Assembly (NCBI GenBank): GCA_026122225.1
Contig: JANEZZ010000805.1
Location: forward strand, 682,001-746,000
Length of the DNA: 64,000 nt
Source of the DNA: Heloderma charlesbogerti
Taxonomy: Eukaryota > Chordata > Lepidosauria > Squamata > Helodermatidae
Reading direction: 5' to 3'
Below the pieces are notes generated by a model that saw only the letters and a list, made by a program, of their open reading frames with translations, ran no database searches and was not told the origin of the DNA. The position numbers were made by a program, and so were the translations under genes. Position 1 is the stretch's first letter, and the number at the start of each line of letters is the position of its first letter. Below are positions 12,561 through 22,418 of the stretch, one piece after another.

Positions 12561-13224
12561 ATTCTGACAGTTAAAATGTATCTGAGTGCAGCAGTTAGAT
12601 TCTTCCTTAGTGCCAAGAATGTTTTTAAGAAGTCTCCGGTGTCTGAAGTCTGACTAACAATGCCATATTTGGATGGAAGGACCTACATTTCTGCCAAATC
12701 TTTCATCATTCCAGGGAGATGGATCTTTGAGATTTGTTTCCTGCAGCTGGGTTAAATAATCATCTATTATAGGACAGCTCCCATGGGCAGCATGGTCAAT
12801 AAGACATTTGGATAAAACAAACTACACTGAGGCATTTCTAATATGAACAAGTGAAATATGACTATATGAAAGGCAAAAGATAAACTATCGATGCATGTTT
12901 CGGCTAACAATTCTAATAACATTTTGGCAGCTGTATATCCAGTTGAAATCCATTGTGGCCTGCTTCTATAAACATGTTTAGGATCAGGTTGTAAAATCTT
13001 GTAAACATAAGCAGAAATCGAACTCTTGGCCTTTGACAGTCCTATTATTACTGATCGATTTGTAAGAACATTTCCATACTGCCTTGTGGCTCCCTAGTTA
13101 GCTTGAAAGAATAGAAAAAAATCTGAATACAATAAACTTAAACACAATTTTAAAAATCTAGAAGAAGAAGAACATAGAGAACTAACAGCTTGCTGGATTC
13201 AAATATAAAAGTTTGGAGGATAAA

Positions 13225-13480
13225 AACATCTCAACTGTCCACCTAAAAATTATCTTGGGAGAGAGTTCCAGAACCAGGTTTCTGCCAATGGGAAGGCCTT
13301 ATCTCACATTCTTGCCATAACTCTCTTGATGGTGGAACATAGAGTAAGGCCTCTGAAGATTATTGTAACTGACAGGTAGGCAGGTTCATATGGGAGCAGG
13401 TGATCCTTCAGATATCCTGGTCCCAAACCATTAAGGTTAGTTATAGGTAATAACTAGCCCTTTAGACCTAAGTTTTAATC
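13225..13480. repeat. Ancient dispersed repeat, shared with 43750-44070
   Basis: The segments GAACCAGGTTTCTGCC, GGGAAGGCC, GGTTCATATGGGAGCAGGTGATCCTTCAG and CCTGGTCCCAAACC follow the same order as related text at 43800-44040 (AAGGCAGTCCTTCAAG, CTTGGTCCCAAATC). This is a diverged interspersed repeat of unknown class, perhaps LINE 3' sequence. The strand was not determined. Confidence 0.4.
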
Positions 13481-13640
13481 CAAACTTATCAAAAGGGCAT
13501 TCAATTATCAGAAGCTGAACAAACACAAAACCAACATTTCATTTACTGTCATTTAACATTTTACTTTGCATAGTTAATGACTAGCATTTTCACACATCAT
13601 GTAAATTTAAATAGACAAAAATAATCACAGCATTAGTTAC

Positions 13641-13795
13641 TTGCTGAAGTTTCCAGTTTGCGTTTATGAGGTGGGTCTTCAATAATTCTGTTAATATCAC
13701 CACGGTTCTTTAGATCCACAGGTTTCTCCCATACTGACAACTGCATTGTAGGGTTGAAGAAGAAGACTCGGTCATCTCCAGTCCAGACTATACAC
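13641..13795 (-). CDS. TCERG1L: TCERG1L exon encoding most of a WW domain
   Basis: 155-nt exon on the minus strand. The acceptor is ...AAAATAG|G with its AG at 13797-13796, and the donor is GCAA|GTAACT at 13640. The first base completes the Trp codon begun in the exon at 45050-45138. Then 51 codons follow, including [33 protein letters not shown] and [18 protein letters not shown], with one base left over. WW-domain signs are the Trp split over the junction, the aromatic FFF-N-P core, and a second Trp 22 residues later followed by a P. WW domains bind proline-rich ligands. In TCERG1 proteins they contact splicing and transcription factors in the nucleus. The family call is strong. I favour TCERG1L over TCERG1 from the sequence after the second Trp ([18 protein letters not shown]). 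Confidence 0.9.
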
Positions 13796-15181
13796 CTATT
13801 TTAATTAATAAACTAGGCTTAGAGAATCTCAAATATAGTAGGGGGCAAAAAGACACTACTTGCATTGCTAATTCACTGTCCAACTCACTACGCAATTTCA
13901 CACATAGGTTTCTGGTCCACACCTACATTTGTTGGGGGCTGCTAATTTGTCCAGAGCAAGTGTCAGCAAGATGAGATGATTAACTTATACTCCTTTACCA
14001 TTTTTCATATCAAAATCACTCTTCCCACATTGCTATTAGCCTAAGGAAGAGAAATGCTGTGCCCCCCCCCCCCCGGCAGAGCAAAGAGCACTTGGGGAAG
14101 GCAACCCTGAACAGGAAAATGGTGCAGGTCACGAAAAGGCTTAAACGAACACTTTACTTGGAACTACTAAGAACAAATTGGCATCCTACCCCCATGGTTA
14201 CATTTCATTTAAAAAAAAATCCAGAAGATGAATCATGGATCAGCCATGTAATGTATAGCTTGGCCCTTAAGCAAAGTTCCATGCACCCAAGAATGTGTTT
14301 TATACTGACATGCCAAGCAATAATGGGCTGTGACTTTGCAAGGGCTGACTCCCCAGCTGTGAAATAATTTCTTCAGTGAAATACATGTCCCCCAAACAAA
14401 TGGTTTCATGACCCCTGTAAGAAAGAGTGCCATTCACAATTATGTTGCATTGATCATAATGGTTGGAATAATAAATACCGAGAGCAGATGTAACACAAGA
14501 GGTAAAAGAAAGGGAAAAACATACCAAAAGAGAATAATACATCCTCTTTTTTCCTTAAAAAAAAAAAAAAAGACCTTGGTTCTTTTCAAAATTGATACAG
14601 GCTGTGGGACAAGGGAGTTTCCAGCAGTTTTGTATGAGCCAAATCTCTAATAACCCCCACTCCAGATATGATCGATCCAAGGCACAGAATGGCCCCAATG
14701 TTGTCCTGTAGTTGTCTTTGAGCAAGATGGATAAAATTGCCATGATACAAATAGGCCTCAGTCATTATAGGAAAATATTAATTTCCTTGAAATTTACAAA
14801 TTAGGATTTCATGCCATACCTGTAACTGAAACATCAGTGTCATCACTGCATTAACTTCATGTTTTATATTGGGATTCATTTTTCAAGACATTCCACTATA
14901 ATTCTAATAATGTATCATTTCACAGTGATAGTCATTCCAACAAACACCATTTCATTTTGACAGAATCCTTGTCTCTGGGAAGCTATATTTAAAACAAAAC
15001 AAAACAAAGGCTGAAAATCTCAGACCCTCACTGCTGGAGAAAGAATTCACCAAACCTGTGAGGTGAGGGTGGGATCCCACTTGCTAGCCCAATGTTCATG
15101 CTAGCCACACCTCCAGCAGCTGTGCATTCATCATCAGTGTGAAAAGGCCTCATGTTCATGTAAATGCATGTGCATAAGAAC

Positions 15182-15714
15182 TAGGGATGGCAGAGAATTC
15201 CGCCATGGATTCCAGTGATATCTACATAATATCTACGTAAATATTTATGTAGGCTAGAACGACAAAAAATAAAGGAACGCAAATAGAACCCACTACGCTA
15301 TTTGTATTCCCCTTTTTTTCGCCATTTTATCTTACGTAAAGATTTACGTAATTGGCCGCCGATCGTAAATATTTACGTAATCGGCCACCATAGCTGCCAC
15401 CATTTCTGTATGCTGGGGTTTTTTTGTGGGGGGGTTAGCCATGATAGGCTACATAAGAATTCTTACGTAGCCTATCATGGCTGCCTGGCTGGATGCAAAT
15501 GGCGGCCGCTATGGTGGCTGCCATTTGTGTCCGCAGCAGCCTGTCCGCAGCTGGAAATCCAGCTGCAGATGGCTCTGGCCGGCTGCTCCGTGGCCTGGCT
15601 GCGGAGCGAATCTGGCCATTGAGGATTCCGGGGGGGAGGACCAGATCGCCTCCCCCTCACCCCCCCTACCGTGAAAGATTCCACAAAAAGGTAAGTGAGT
15701 TTCATACATCCCTA
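15182..15714 (-). mobile_element. Palindrome-chain nhAT copy, beta left / alpha right
   Basis: 533 bp flanked by perfect ATAAGAAC (15174-15181 and 15715-15722). It starts TAGGGATGGCAGAGAATTCC and ends GGTAAGTGAGTTTCATACAT plus CCCTA. It contains CGTAAATATTTACGT dyads near 15360-15380, a GATAGGCTACATAAGAA palindrome at about 15440-15480 and a CAAATGGCGGC hairpin at about 15490-15535. The beta half is internally shortened. Confidence 0.9.
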
Positions 15715-15825
15715 ATAAGAACTTTTCTTATGTGAGTTGGAGCCATTTGTATGTTTTTAGGGGCCCTTCACACAGATGCCAAATATGCAGCTACTGAGGT
15801 ATGTGGTTGGTGGGCACATCATCAT

Positions 15826-15930
15826 CATCATCATTTACTTTTCTATACCACCCCACAGCCAAAGCTCTCTGGTGGTTTACAGAAGTTAAAACCTTAAAAT
15901 ACAATATACAATATACAATGGCAGTTAGAG
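15826..15930. repeat. Diverged LINE/SINE-type fragment
   Basis: (CAT)n followed by TTTCTATACCACCCCACAGC, AAAGCTCTCTGGTGGTTTAC and an A-rich AATACAATATAC tail. This is typical of very common amniote interspersed repeat ends. The class is uncertain. Confidence 0.35.
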
Positions 15931-15940
15931 CCAGATGGAC

Positions 15941-17413
15941 TCTATGTCCTCGATGGACTCGGAAGCCATACATCTGATTGGATTTGTTGGATTTTGGGAT
16001 TTGTTGTACCTCTATCTAGGACGGGTTTAGGTATACTGAAAATTTCGACCGCCATCTTGAAACAAAATGGCAGCCAATCAAAATTTGAAAAGATTTACTG
16101 ATTGGAATGAAATGTTCAGGTTTTGTTGTACCTCTGTCTGAGAAGGTTTTAGGCATAGTGAAAATTTCAGCCACCATCTTGAAACAAAATGGTGCCCATC
16201 TGATATTTTAAAAGATTTACTGCGTCAATTGAAGTGTTTGTTTGTATGTCCTCCAAGACCTTGAAACCTAGAAACCTGAAACTTGGCATGCAGACTAAGG
16301 AGACCTTATGAGTATACACCTCAGAGTTTGTTTGTTTTTTAAGACACATTAAGGATAATTATTTTAAATGTATCTGTGTGGTTGAAGCCTGCAGTACCAT
16401 ATTCAGTCACTACCTGGCAGACTTTCTTAATCAGGAGACAATTTTGCAGTTCATACAGTTTGAAGCCAGGAGGAACTAGTTTGAGGGAAAGAGTTATACA
16501 GCTGCCCCCTCTCCTTTTCTCCTGGGCAGCCCGCACCCCCAGGAGAATGAAGTGCAGAGACTCCTCCCTCTAGGGATGTACAAAAGTCACTTACCTGTTT
16601 GCAGATTATGTTGATGGTGGGGGGGAGGCGTTCCGTCCCTCCCCCCAGAATCCTCGCCGGCCGGCTCTGCTCCATAGGGATTCTGCGGAGCTGCCGGCCG
16701 ACTCCGCCAGTAGCCGGACATTGGGCTGCTGGCTAGCAGGGACGCAAATGGCAGTGGCCATAGCCACTGCCATTTGCATCCCTGCAGTCAGCCGTGATAG
16801 GCTACATAAATGTTTACGTAGCCTACCACGTCTGACTTAAAAAAAACAACAACGCGCGAACGCAAATGGCAGCGGCCACGGCCGCCGCCATTTGCATACG
16901 CGCTTTTTTTTTTAAAGTCAGACGTGATAGGCTACATAAACATTTACACAGCCTATCATGTTTTTTTTAAAAAAAAACCCTAGCCGTGATAGGCTATGTA
17001 AATCTTTACATAGCCTATTACGTCTTTTTTTTTTTTTTAACTGGAAATGGTGGTGGTGGCAGCCGGTCAGAAGACCGGCCGCTGCAGCTGCTGCCAGAGC
17101 CGCTGCCGCCCGGAAGATCCACCCCAGGTAAGTCTCGTCCCGGGGGGGCGGGGGGGTGGCAGGCCATTCCGCCACCGATTTCAGGGGGCCGAATGCACTG
17201 GCATTCGGCCTCCCCGAGATCTGTGGCGGAATTCTCTGACATCCCTCCCTCCCTCAAAGGGCTATGGGAGGGTCACCATGGCAGAGGCTGTGCCTAGGGT
17301 CCAGGGCAGGCTTAATGTGTCCAACTCTGGCAGCGGTGTAAGTTTGCTTGAAGGCTTCGTTGTATCAAACTAAGGGCTGATCCAGCCCGTGCAAAGCTGG
17401 GTCCATGTGCTAG
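15941..17413 (+). mobile_element. Non-autonomous Helitron, 5'-truncated, interrupted by an nhAT copy
   Basis: The 3' end shows the Helitron signature: a CCAGC...GCTGG hairpin at about 17384-17400, a few bases, then CTAG at 17410-17413 followed by host T. The body has near-repeated units with AAAATTTCGACCGCCATCTTG and the GAAACTTGGCATGCAGAC motif seen in many Helitrons. The same sequence lies inverted at 31636-33226. The 5' end is lost against an unrelated repeat near 15941. An nhAT copy sits at 16571-17247. It has no Rep/helicase. Confidence 0.7.
16571..17247 (+). mobile_element. Palindrome-chain nhAT copy inserted in a Helitron
   Basis: 677 bp flanked by perfect CCTCCCTC (16563-16570 and 17248-17255). 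The last base of the usual CATCCCTA is C here. Left end alpha (TAGGGATGTACAAAAGTCAC), right end beta (GGAATTCTCTGACATCCCT). It contains three GATAGGCTA palindromes between 16795 and 17025, a CAAATGGCAGCGG hairpin, and an ATGGTGGTGG block from 17047 to a CAGGTAAGT donor at 17125-17133. The other Helitron copy lacks this insertion at the same site. Confidence 0.92.
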
Positions 17414-18453
17414 TATTTGACAAGCCTCAGCGGAAGGAAGGTGGATTACTAAATAAAAGTTTAGATATTTTAAAAGAGCAAGATGCAAGGAGATTGAGCA
17501 ATGGGAAAATGAAATTAGTTTTTACATAATAAATTATGAGTAATTAAAATACTACAAAACTTTAATTACAAATGAGCTGGAAAATAGCTGGAAAAAAATT
17601 TACTGGGCAATTTTAAAATATGTTACATGTCATCAAGGATTTCTCTGTCATTGGAATTAACATTATGGAGGAAAAAGGGAGGACCTTGTTACAATATATT
17701 AATATTATTATTTAACAAAACTAAAACTATTAATATGTTAGATATCCACATTCTTCCATAATTATTGTAGTAACACTTCAGGAAAAAAAAATTACAGCAT
17801 GGCTGGCTGGGAAATGCTGAGTGGTGTAGGACTTTTTCTGTCTAAACATGCATAGAATTGTGCCATTAATCACCTCAGGAACTGTAAGTGTGCATCATTG
17901 ACCATGTTTTTGTCTCACAGTAGATCACAGTGAAGTTGATAGAGAGCTTAAGGAGCAAGAAGCCAAACTACTATAAATATCAGAGCCATGGAAGCATGCA
18001 CATTAAAGAGCCAGCATCTGATGTGAGAGCAGGGGAATAAATCAGTATTTAATTGATGTAACAAAAGATTAAATTGACTGTCTTAGCTAAAACAAATATC
18101 TAGATTATATGAAGCAAATAGACTCAAACCTGCTATACATGTTGAGTGCTACCAATGAATACATAAATACTGTTGTCACTAGCATCAGTAACAATCACGG
18201 GCACAACACGGTGATAATGGCTTTCTATGGATTTTCCCTTCTGTTATTTAAGAATTTTATAAGCTCTTTATCCCATGCCATGTTACTACCCCTGCCCCCC
18301 GCTGCAAGTGGCTATTAGCCTTGGGAGAGGGCAAGCTGGTGACTGCTACAGAATCTTTGCCTGTCTTTTCCTCACCCCATGGGGGTTAATAGCAGCTTCA
18401 GGGGAAGGCATGACTAAGGTTGGAGAAATGGCATGGGAGGAGCAGTTAAAAAG

Positions 18454-18821
18454 CAGTCTGTTTCCTGACTCCTAACTGAGAAGAGCAGAGGAAGCTGCTC
18501 CAGCTGGTCTAGGGGCTATTCAAGCAAGCAAGCTCCCAGAGAGCGAGTGAACGAACAGGGAGATCAAACTGGCAGGGGAGTTGCAGTGGAAGAGGAGACA
18601 AAGGCAAAGCAGTGAGTGGGCTGGGGTAAGCCCAGGGCCCTTCTATTCTGAATCGCCGTGAGCTCACCATGTGCTCCTGAGAGCTCCAGTTGAAGGGGCA
18701 TGGCCTGATTACTCTCAGCAGCTGTGTGGGCTGGGAGTTTCAGTCTGTTTCCTGACTCCTAACTGAGCAGAGCAGAGGAAGCTGCTCCAGCTGGTCTAGG
18801 GGCTATACAAGTAAGCAAGCT
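18454..18821 (+). repeat. CR1 5' region: tandem monomers, about 287-bp period
   Basis: CAGTCTGTTTCCTGACTCCT starts at 18454 and again at 18741. The next roughly 80 bp match with few changes before the second unit is cut by the nhAT fragment at 18822. Tandem promoter-like 5' monomers are known in some LINEs, and I infer the same here. A chance local duplication is the alternative. Confidence 0.6.
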
Positions 18822-19288
18822 ATTTGCGTTGCCCTTATTTTCGCCGTAGTCTACGTAAAGATTTACGTAGACTACAGCGACCAAATAAGGAACGCGAATG
18901 GCGACTCCCTATGGGGGCCGCCATTTGTGTATGCGCTTTTTTTTTTTTTTTTAAAGTCACCCGTGATAGGCTACGTGACGATTTACGTAGCCTATCATGG
19001 CTGACTTTGCAGATCTAGCCATGATAGGCTATGTTAATCGTCACGTAGCCTATCACGGGGGCGTTTTTTTTTTAACGTTTAATTTCGCGGCCGGGCGAGG
19101 TGAGGTGCCTCCTCCCTGGCCTGAATTTCGGCCAGGCGAGGCAGGAAGCCTCCCCCCCGGCCTGAATTTCGGCCGGGCGAGGCGGGAAGCCTCCCCCCCG
19201 GCCTGAACTTCGCAGGGAGAGCAACGAAGCGCCTCCCCCCCACCGTGAAAAGCTGCGAGACCAGGTAAGTGACTTTCGTGCACCCCTA
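18822..19288 (-). mobile_element. Palindrome-chain nhAT copy lacking one end
   Basis: The right end is intact alpha type: CCAGGTAAGTGACTTTCG, then CACCCCTA at 19281-19288. The left side begins abruptly inside a GTAGTCTACGTAAAG palindrome, so the beta/gamma half and left duplication are gone. It carries two GATAGGCTACGT palindromes (about 18964-19060) and three iterated blocks of CTGAATTTCGGCC(A/G)GGCGAGG near 19080-19210. Confidence 0.8.
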
Positions 19289-20150
19289 ATCCCAGTACAA
19301 TCAGAAAGCTAGAAGCAAAAAGGGACTAGAGACTATGGAAGGAAAAGACTCTCCAGTGGTTTTGACCTTCAAAGTGTGTGCAATGTTTGTTTTGTTGCCT
19401 GAGATCAACATGGCCTACACACGTAAGAAGTGCAAGTTCATTACACTGCTGGAAGAAAAAGAGGACTGGAGCGGTGAGTGTCGACTCTCCAGCGAATAAG
19501 AGAACACAAAGAGTTCTTGGAGAGGACGGTGGAACCACAGCAGCAAAGCGAAGTACAGGAGCTAGAAGTGTAACAGCAAGCTGAGGCAAAAGAGGAAAAT
19601 GCTGAGGTGAGGAAAAATGAAGCAGAGGATACTCCTTGGAAAAGGATGACAGGAGCAGAAGAACTAGGAGCCACTCGGCATCAGTGGACGCAGTGGAACT
19701 ATGGAACCATTTTCAGGTACTTGAGGATGAGACTGGAGGACAGCCTGCAGAGGAAGAATTACAGGGGAACCTGCCTGACAGCGAGCAAGAGGCGGAAGGT
19801 CAGTCAAGCAGAGGCAATGAAACTAGGGATGGCAGAGAATTCTGCCACAGATTTGGGGCCCAGATAATTTCCTCATCCATCCTTCCAGTAGTTAGAAAAG
19901 GGATAGCAAGGGAAAGAAAAATACTTAAGGTGAATGACTGGCTACAAAGGTGGTGCTGACGTGAGAGATTTGGATTCTGGGACCATGGGCTATACTTCCT
20001 GGAAGTAGGGATGTACGAAACTCTTACCTGGCTCTGTGCCGGGCAATCCACGGTGGGGGGGAGGTGCTCCATCCCTCCCTCCGGAATCCTCCGTGGCCAC
20101 CTCCACTCCGTGGCGAATCTGGGGAGCCGCCGGCCAGGGCCGCCCACTGC

Positions 20151-21890
20151 TAGGGATGTCAGAGAATTTTGCCACGAATCTCGGGGAGGCCGAATGCCAG
20201 CGCATTCGGACCCCCAAAATCGGTGGCGAAACGGTCAGCCACCCCCCACAGGACGGGACTTACCTTGGGTGAACCTTCCTCGCGGCAGCAGCTCCAGCGG
20301 CGGTTCGGCAGTGGCCGGTCTTCCAACTGGCTGCCGCCGCCGCCATTTCCAGTAAAAAAAAAAAAAAAAAGTGATAGGCTTCGTAAAGATTTACGTAGCC
20401 TATCACGGCTAGATTTTTAAGAAATACCGGGATAGGCTATGTAAATGTTTACGTAGCCTATCACACAGCTGAGAAAAAAAAACCAATGCGCGTATGCAAA
20501 TGGCGGCACTCATGGGCGCTGCCATTTGCGTTCCTTATTTTGGCACGTCTAGTCTACGTAAACATTTACGTAGACAACGGCGAAAATAAGGGGAATGCAA
20601 ATAGCGTAGGGTCTACGCTATTTCCGTTCCCCTTATTTTCGCTGTAGTCTACGTAAATGTAAGGATGGACAAAGTCCCTTACCTGGTCCCGCAGCTTGCT
20701 TCATGGTGGGGGGGAGGCGCTCTGTTTCTCCCCCTGAAATTCAGGCCAAGGGGGAGGCGCCCCGCCCCTCCCGGCTGAAATTCAGACTGGGGGGGAGGCG
20801 CCCCATCCCTCGCCGCCGAAATTCAGGCCGGGGGGGGCGCCCCGTCTCCCCGGCCGTGAAATAAAAAAAGTAAATTAAAAAAAAAGAAGACGTGATAGGC
20901 TACGTAACAATTTACATAGCCTATCACGGCTAGATTTTCAAATTCAGCCGTGATAGGCTACGTGTATCGTTATGTAGCCTATCACGGCTGACTTTGAAAA
21001 AAAAATGCGCTATTGCATTGCCCTTATTTTCGCCGTAGTCTATGTAAATCTTTACGTACACTACCCATGCCCAAATAAGGAACGCAAATGGCGGCGCCAA
21101 TGGGCGCCGCCATTTGCATACGCGCATTTTTTTTTTCAAAGTCAGCCGTGATATTTACGTAGCCTATCAAGGTTGACTGAAAATCTGGCCGTGATAGGCT
21201 ACGTAAATAGTTACGTAGCCTATCACGTGTGTGTGGGGTTTTTTTACTTTACTTTGTAATGGCAGCGGCAGCTGGTTGGAAGACTGGCCGCCGCCCCCGC
21301 CCCCGCCGAAACACCGCCGAAACGCTGCTGGGATCCGCCGCTGAGAGGGACATTCGAAGGAGGTAAGTCCCATCCCGGGGAGGTGGCGGAGAATTTCCCC
21401 AACAATTTCGGGGGGCTGAATGCATTGGCATTCGGCCTCCCGGAGATTCTTGGAGAAATTCTCCGCCATCCCTATGTAAATGTTTACGTAGACTAGATGT
21501 GCCAAAATAAGGAACGCAAATGGCGGCGCCCATGGGTGCTGCCATTTGCATATGCGCGTGTTTTGTTTTGTTTTTACTCAGCTGTGATAGGCTACGTAAA
21601 CATTTATGTAGCCTATCACGGCTGACTGCAGGGACGCAAACGGTGGCGGCTATGACTGCTGCCATTTGCAGACCCAGTTGGCCAGGATTTGGGGCGGGAG
21701 GGATGGAGCGCCTCCCCCCCGCCAGAATTTCGGGGGGAATGGATGGAGCACCTCCCCCCTGACCAGAATTTTTGGAGGAGGGGCGGAGCACCTCCACACC
21801 CGACCAGAATTTCGGGGGGAGGGATGGAGCGCCTCCCCCCCACCTCGAATCACATTTCATTAAAAGGTAAGTGACTTTCGTACATCCCTA
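20151..21890 (-). mobile_element. nhAT copy B: middle element of the triple nest
   Basis: It starts TAGGGATGTCAGAGAATTTT (beta) and ends AGGTAAGTGACTTTCGTACA plus TCCCTA (alpha), opposite in orientation to A. The flanks are CCCACTGC (20143-20150) and CCCACAGC (21891-21898), 7 of 8. Its own length is about 917 bp, with copy C inserted. It carries all four palindrome modules and a right part with four iterated AATTTCGGGGGGA-type blocks at about 21680-21850. Confidence 0.9.
20660..21474 (+). mobile_element. nhAT copy C: innermost element of the triple nest
   Basis: 815 bp, starting TAAGGATGGACAAAGTCCCT and ending GAGAAATTCTCCGCCATCCC plus TA (gamma). The flanks are CGTAAATG (20652-20659) and TGTAAATG (21475-21482), 7 of 8. 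The insertion lies in the centre of a GTAGTCTACGTAAATG palindrome of copy B, whose other arm resumes at 21475. It carries an ATGGCAGCGG block from 21258 to GGTAAGT at 21362. Confidence 0.92.
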
Positions 21891-22418
21891 CCCACAGCCA
21901 GACATCCGGCCACTGGGCTGCACAGGGCCACAAATGGTGACTGCCGTAGCCGCCAGCATTTGCAGCCATGTCTTTAGCCATGACAGGCTACGTAAGTATA
22001 TACGTAGCCTATGACGGCTAAAGACACGGAAGCTGGCGGCTAATCATTTGCGTCCCTGCCCTGAGCCATGATAGGCTACGTAGCTACTTATGTAGCCTAT
22101 CATGGCTTGCCAGGGAGGCAAATGGTGGCCGGCATAGCAGCTGCAGCCCAGCAGCGGCTGGAGCTGCCAGAGCCGCTGCTGCTGCCGGAGCTGCTGCAGC
22201 CGGAGCCACAGCCAGGTAGACTTCGTTTTGCGGGGCTTTCGTGGGATGGTGGGGCGGGTTGCTCCATTCCGCCATGGATTCTGGGGGGGGGGCGAAATCA
22301 CTGAAATTCGGCCTCCCTGGGATCCGTGGCGGAATTCTCTAACAACCCTACCTGGAAGACGGACTGTTGGTAAGGGATGGGTTGCACCTCACAAGGACTG
22401 GGAAGACTGTGTTTGGCC

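Larger units (their letters stand above)
1382..13640 (-). other. TCERG1L: TCERG1L intron, about 12.3 kb
   Basis: This is the intron between the WW exon and the linker exon. It holds the repeats listed separately. Parts without an entry of their own show only weak signals: MITE halves at 1600-1675, possible decayed hAT-Charlie-like pieces near 8305-8420 and 9995-10080, and otherwise unassigned AT-rich sequence (2400-4980, 5700-6320, 7000-9000, 12160-13220). I found no convincing additional exon. Confidence 0.6.
20006..22350 (+). mobile_element. nhAT copy A: outer element of a triple nest
   Basis: The ends are flanked by a perfect CCTGGAAG (19998-20005 and 22351-22358), although 2345 bp apart. 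The left end is alpha (TAGGGATGTACGAAACTCTT) and the right end beta (GGAATTCTCTAACAACCCTA). Its own sequence is about 597 bp: 20006-20150 plus 21899-22350. The rest is copy B with its duplication. The right part holds palindromes at about 21985-22010 and 22065-22108 and a CTGCAGCCGG-rich block ending CAGGTAGACT. Confidence 0.92.

Noticed and set aside
15182..15714. Tc1/mariner or piggyBac origin for the palindrome family
   Set aside because: Duplications are 8 bp, not TA or TTAA, and the ends are TAGGG...CCCTA, which fits hAT.
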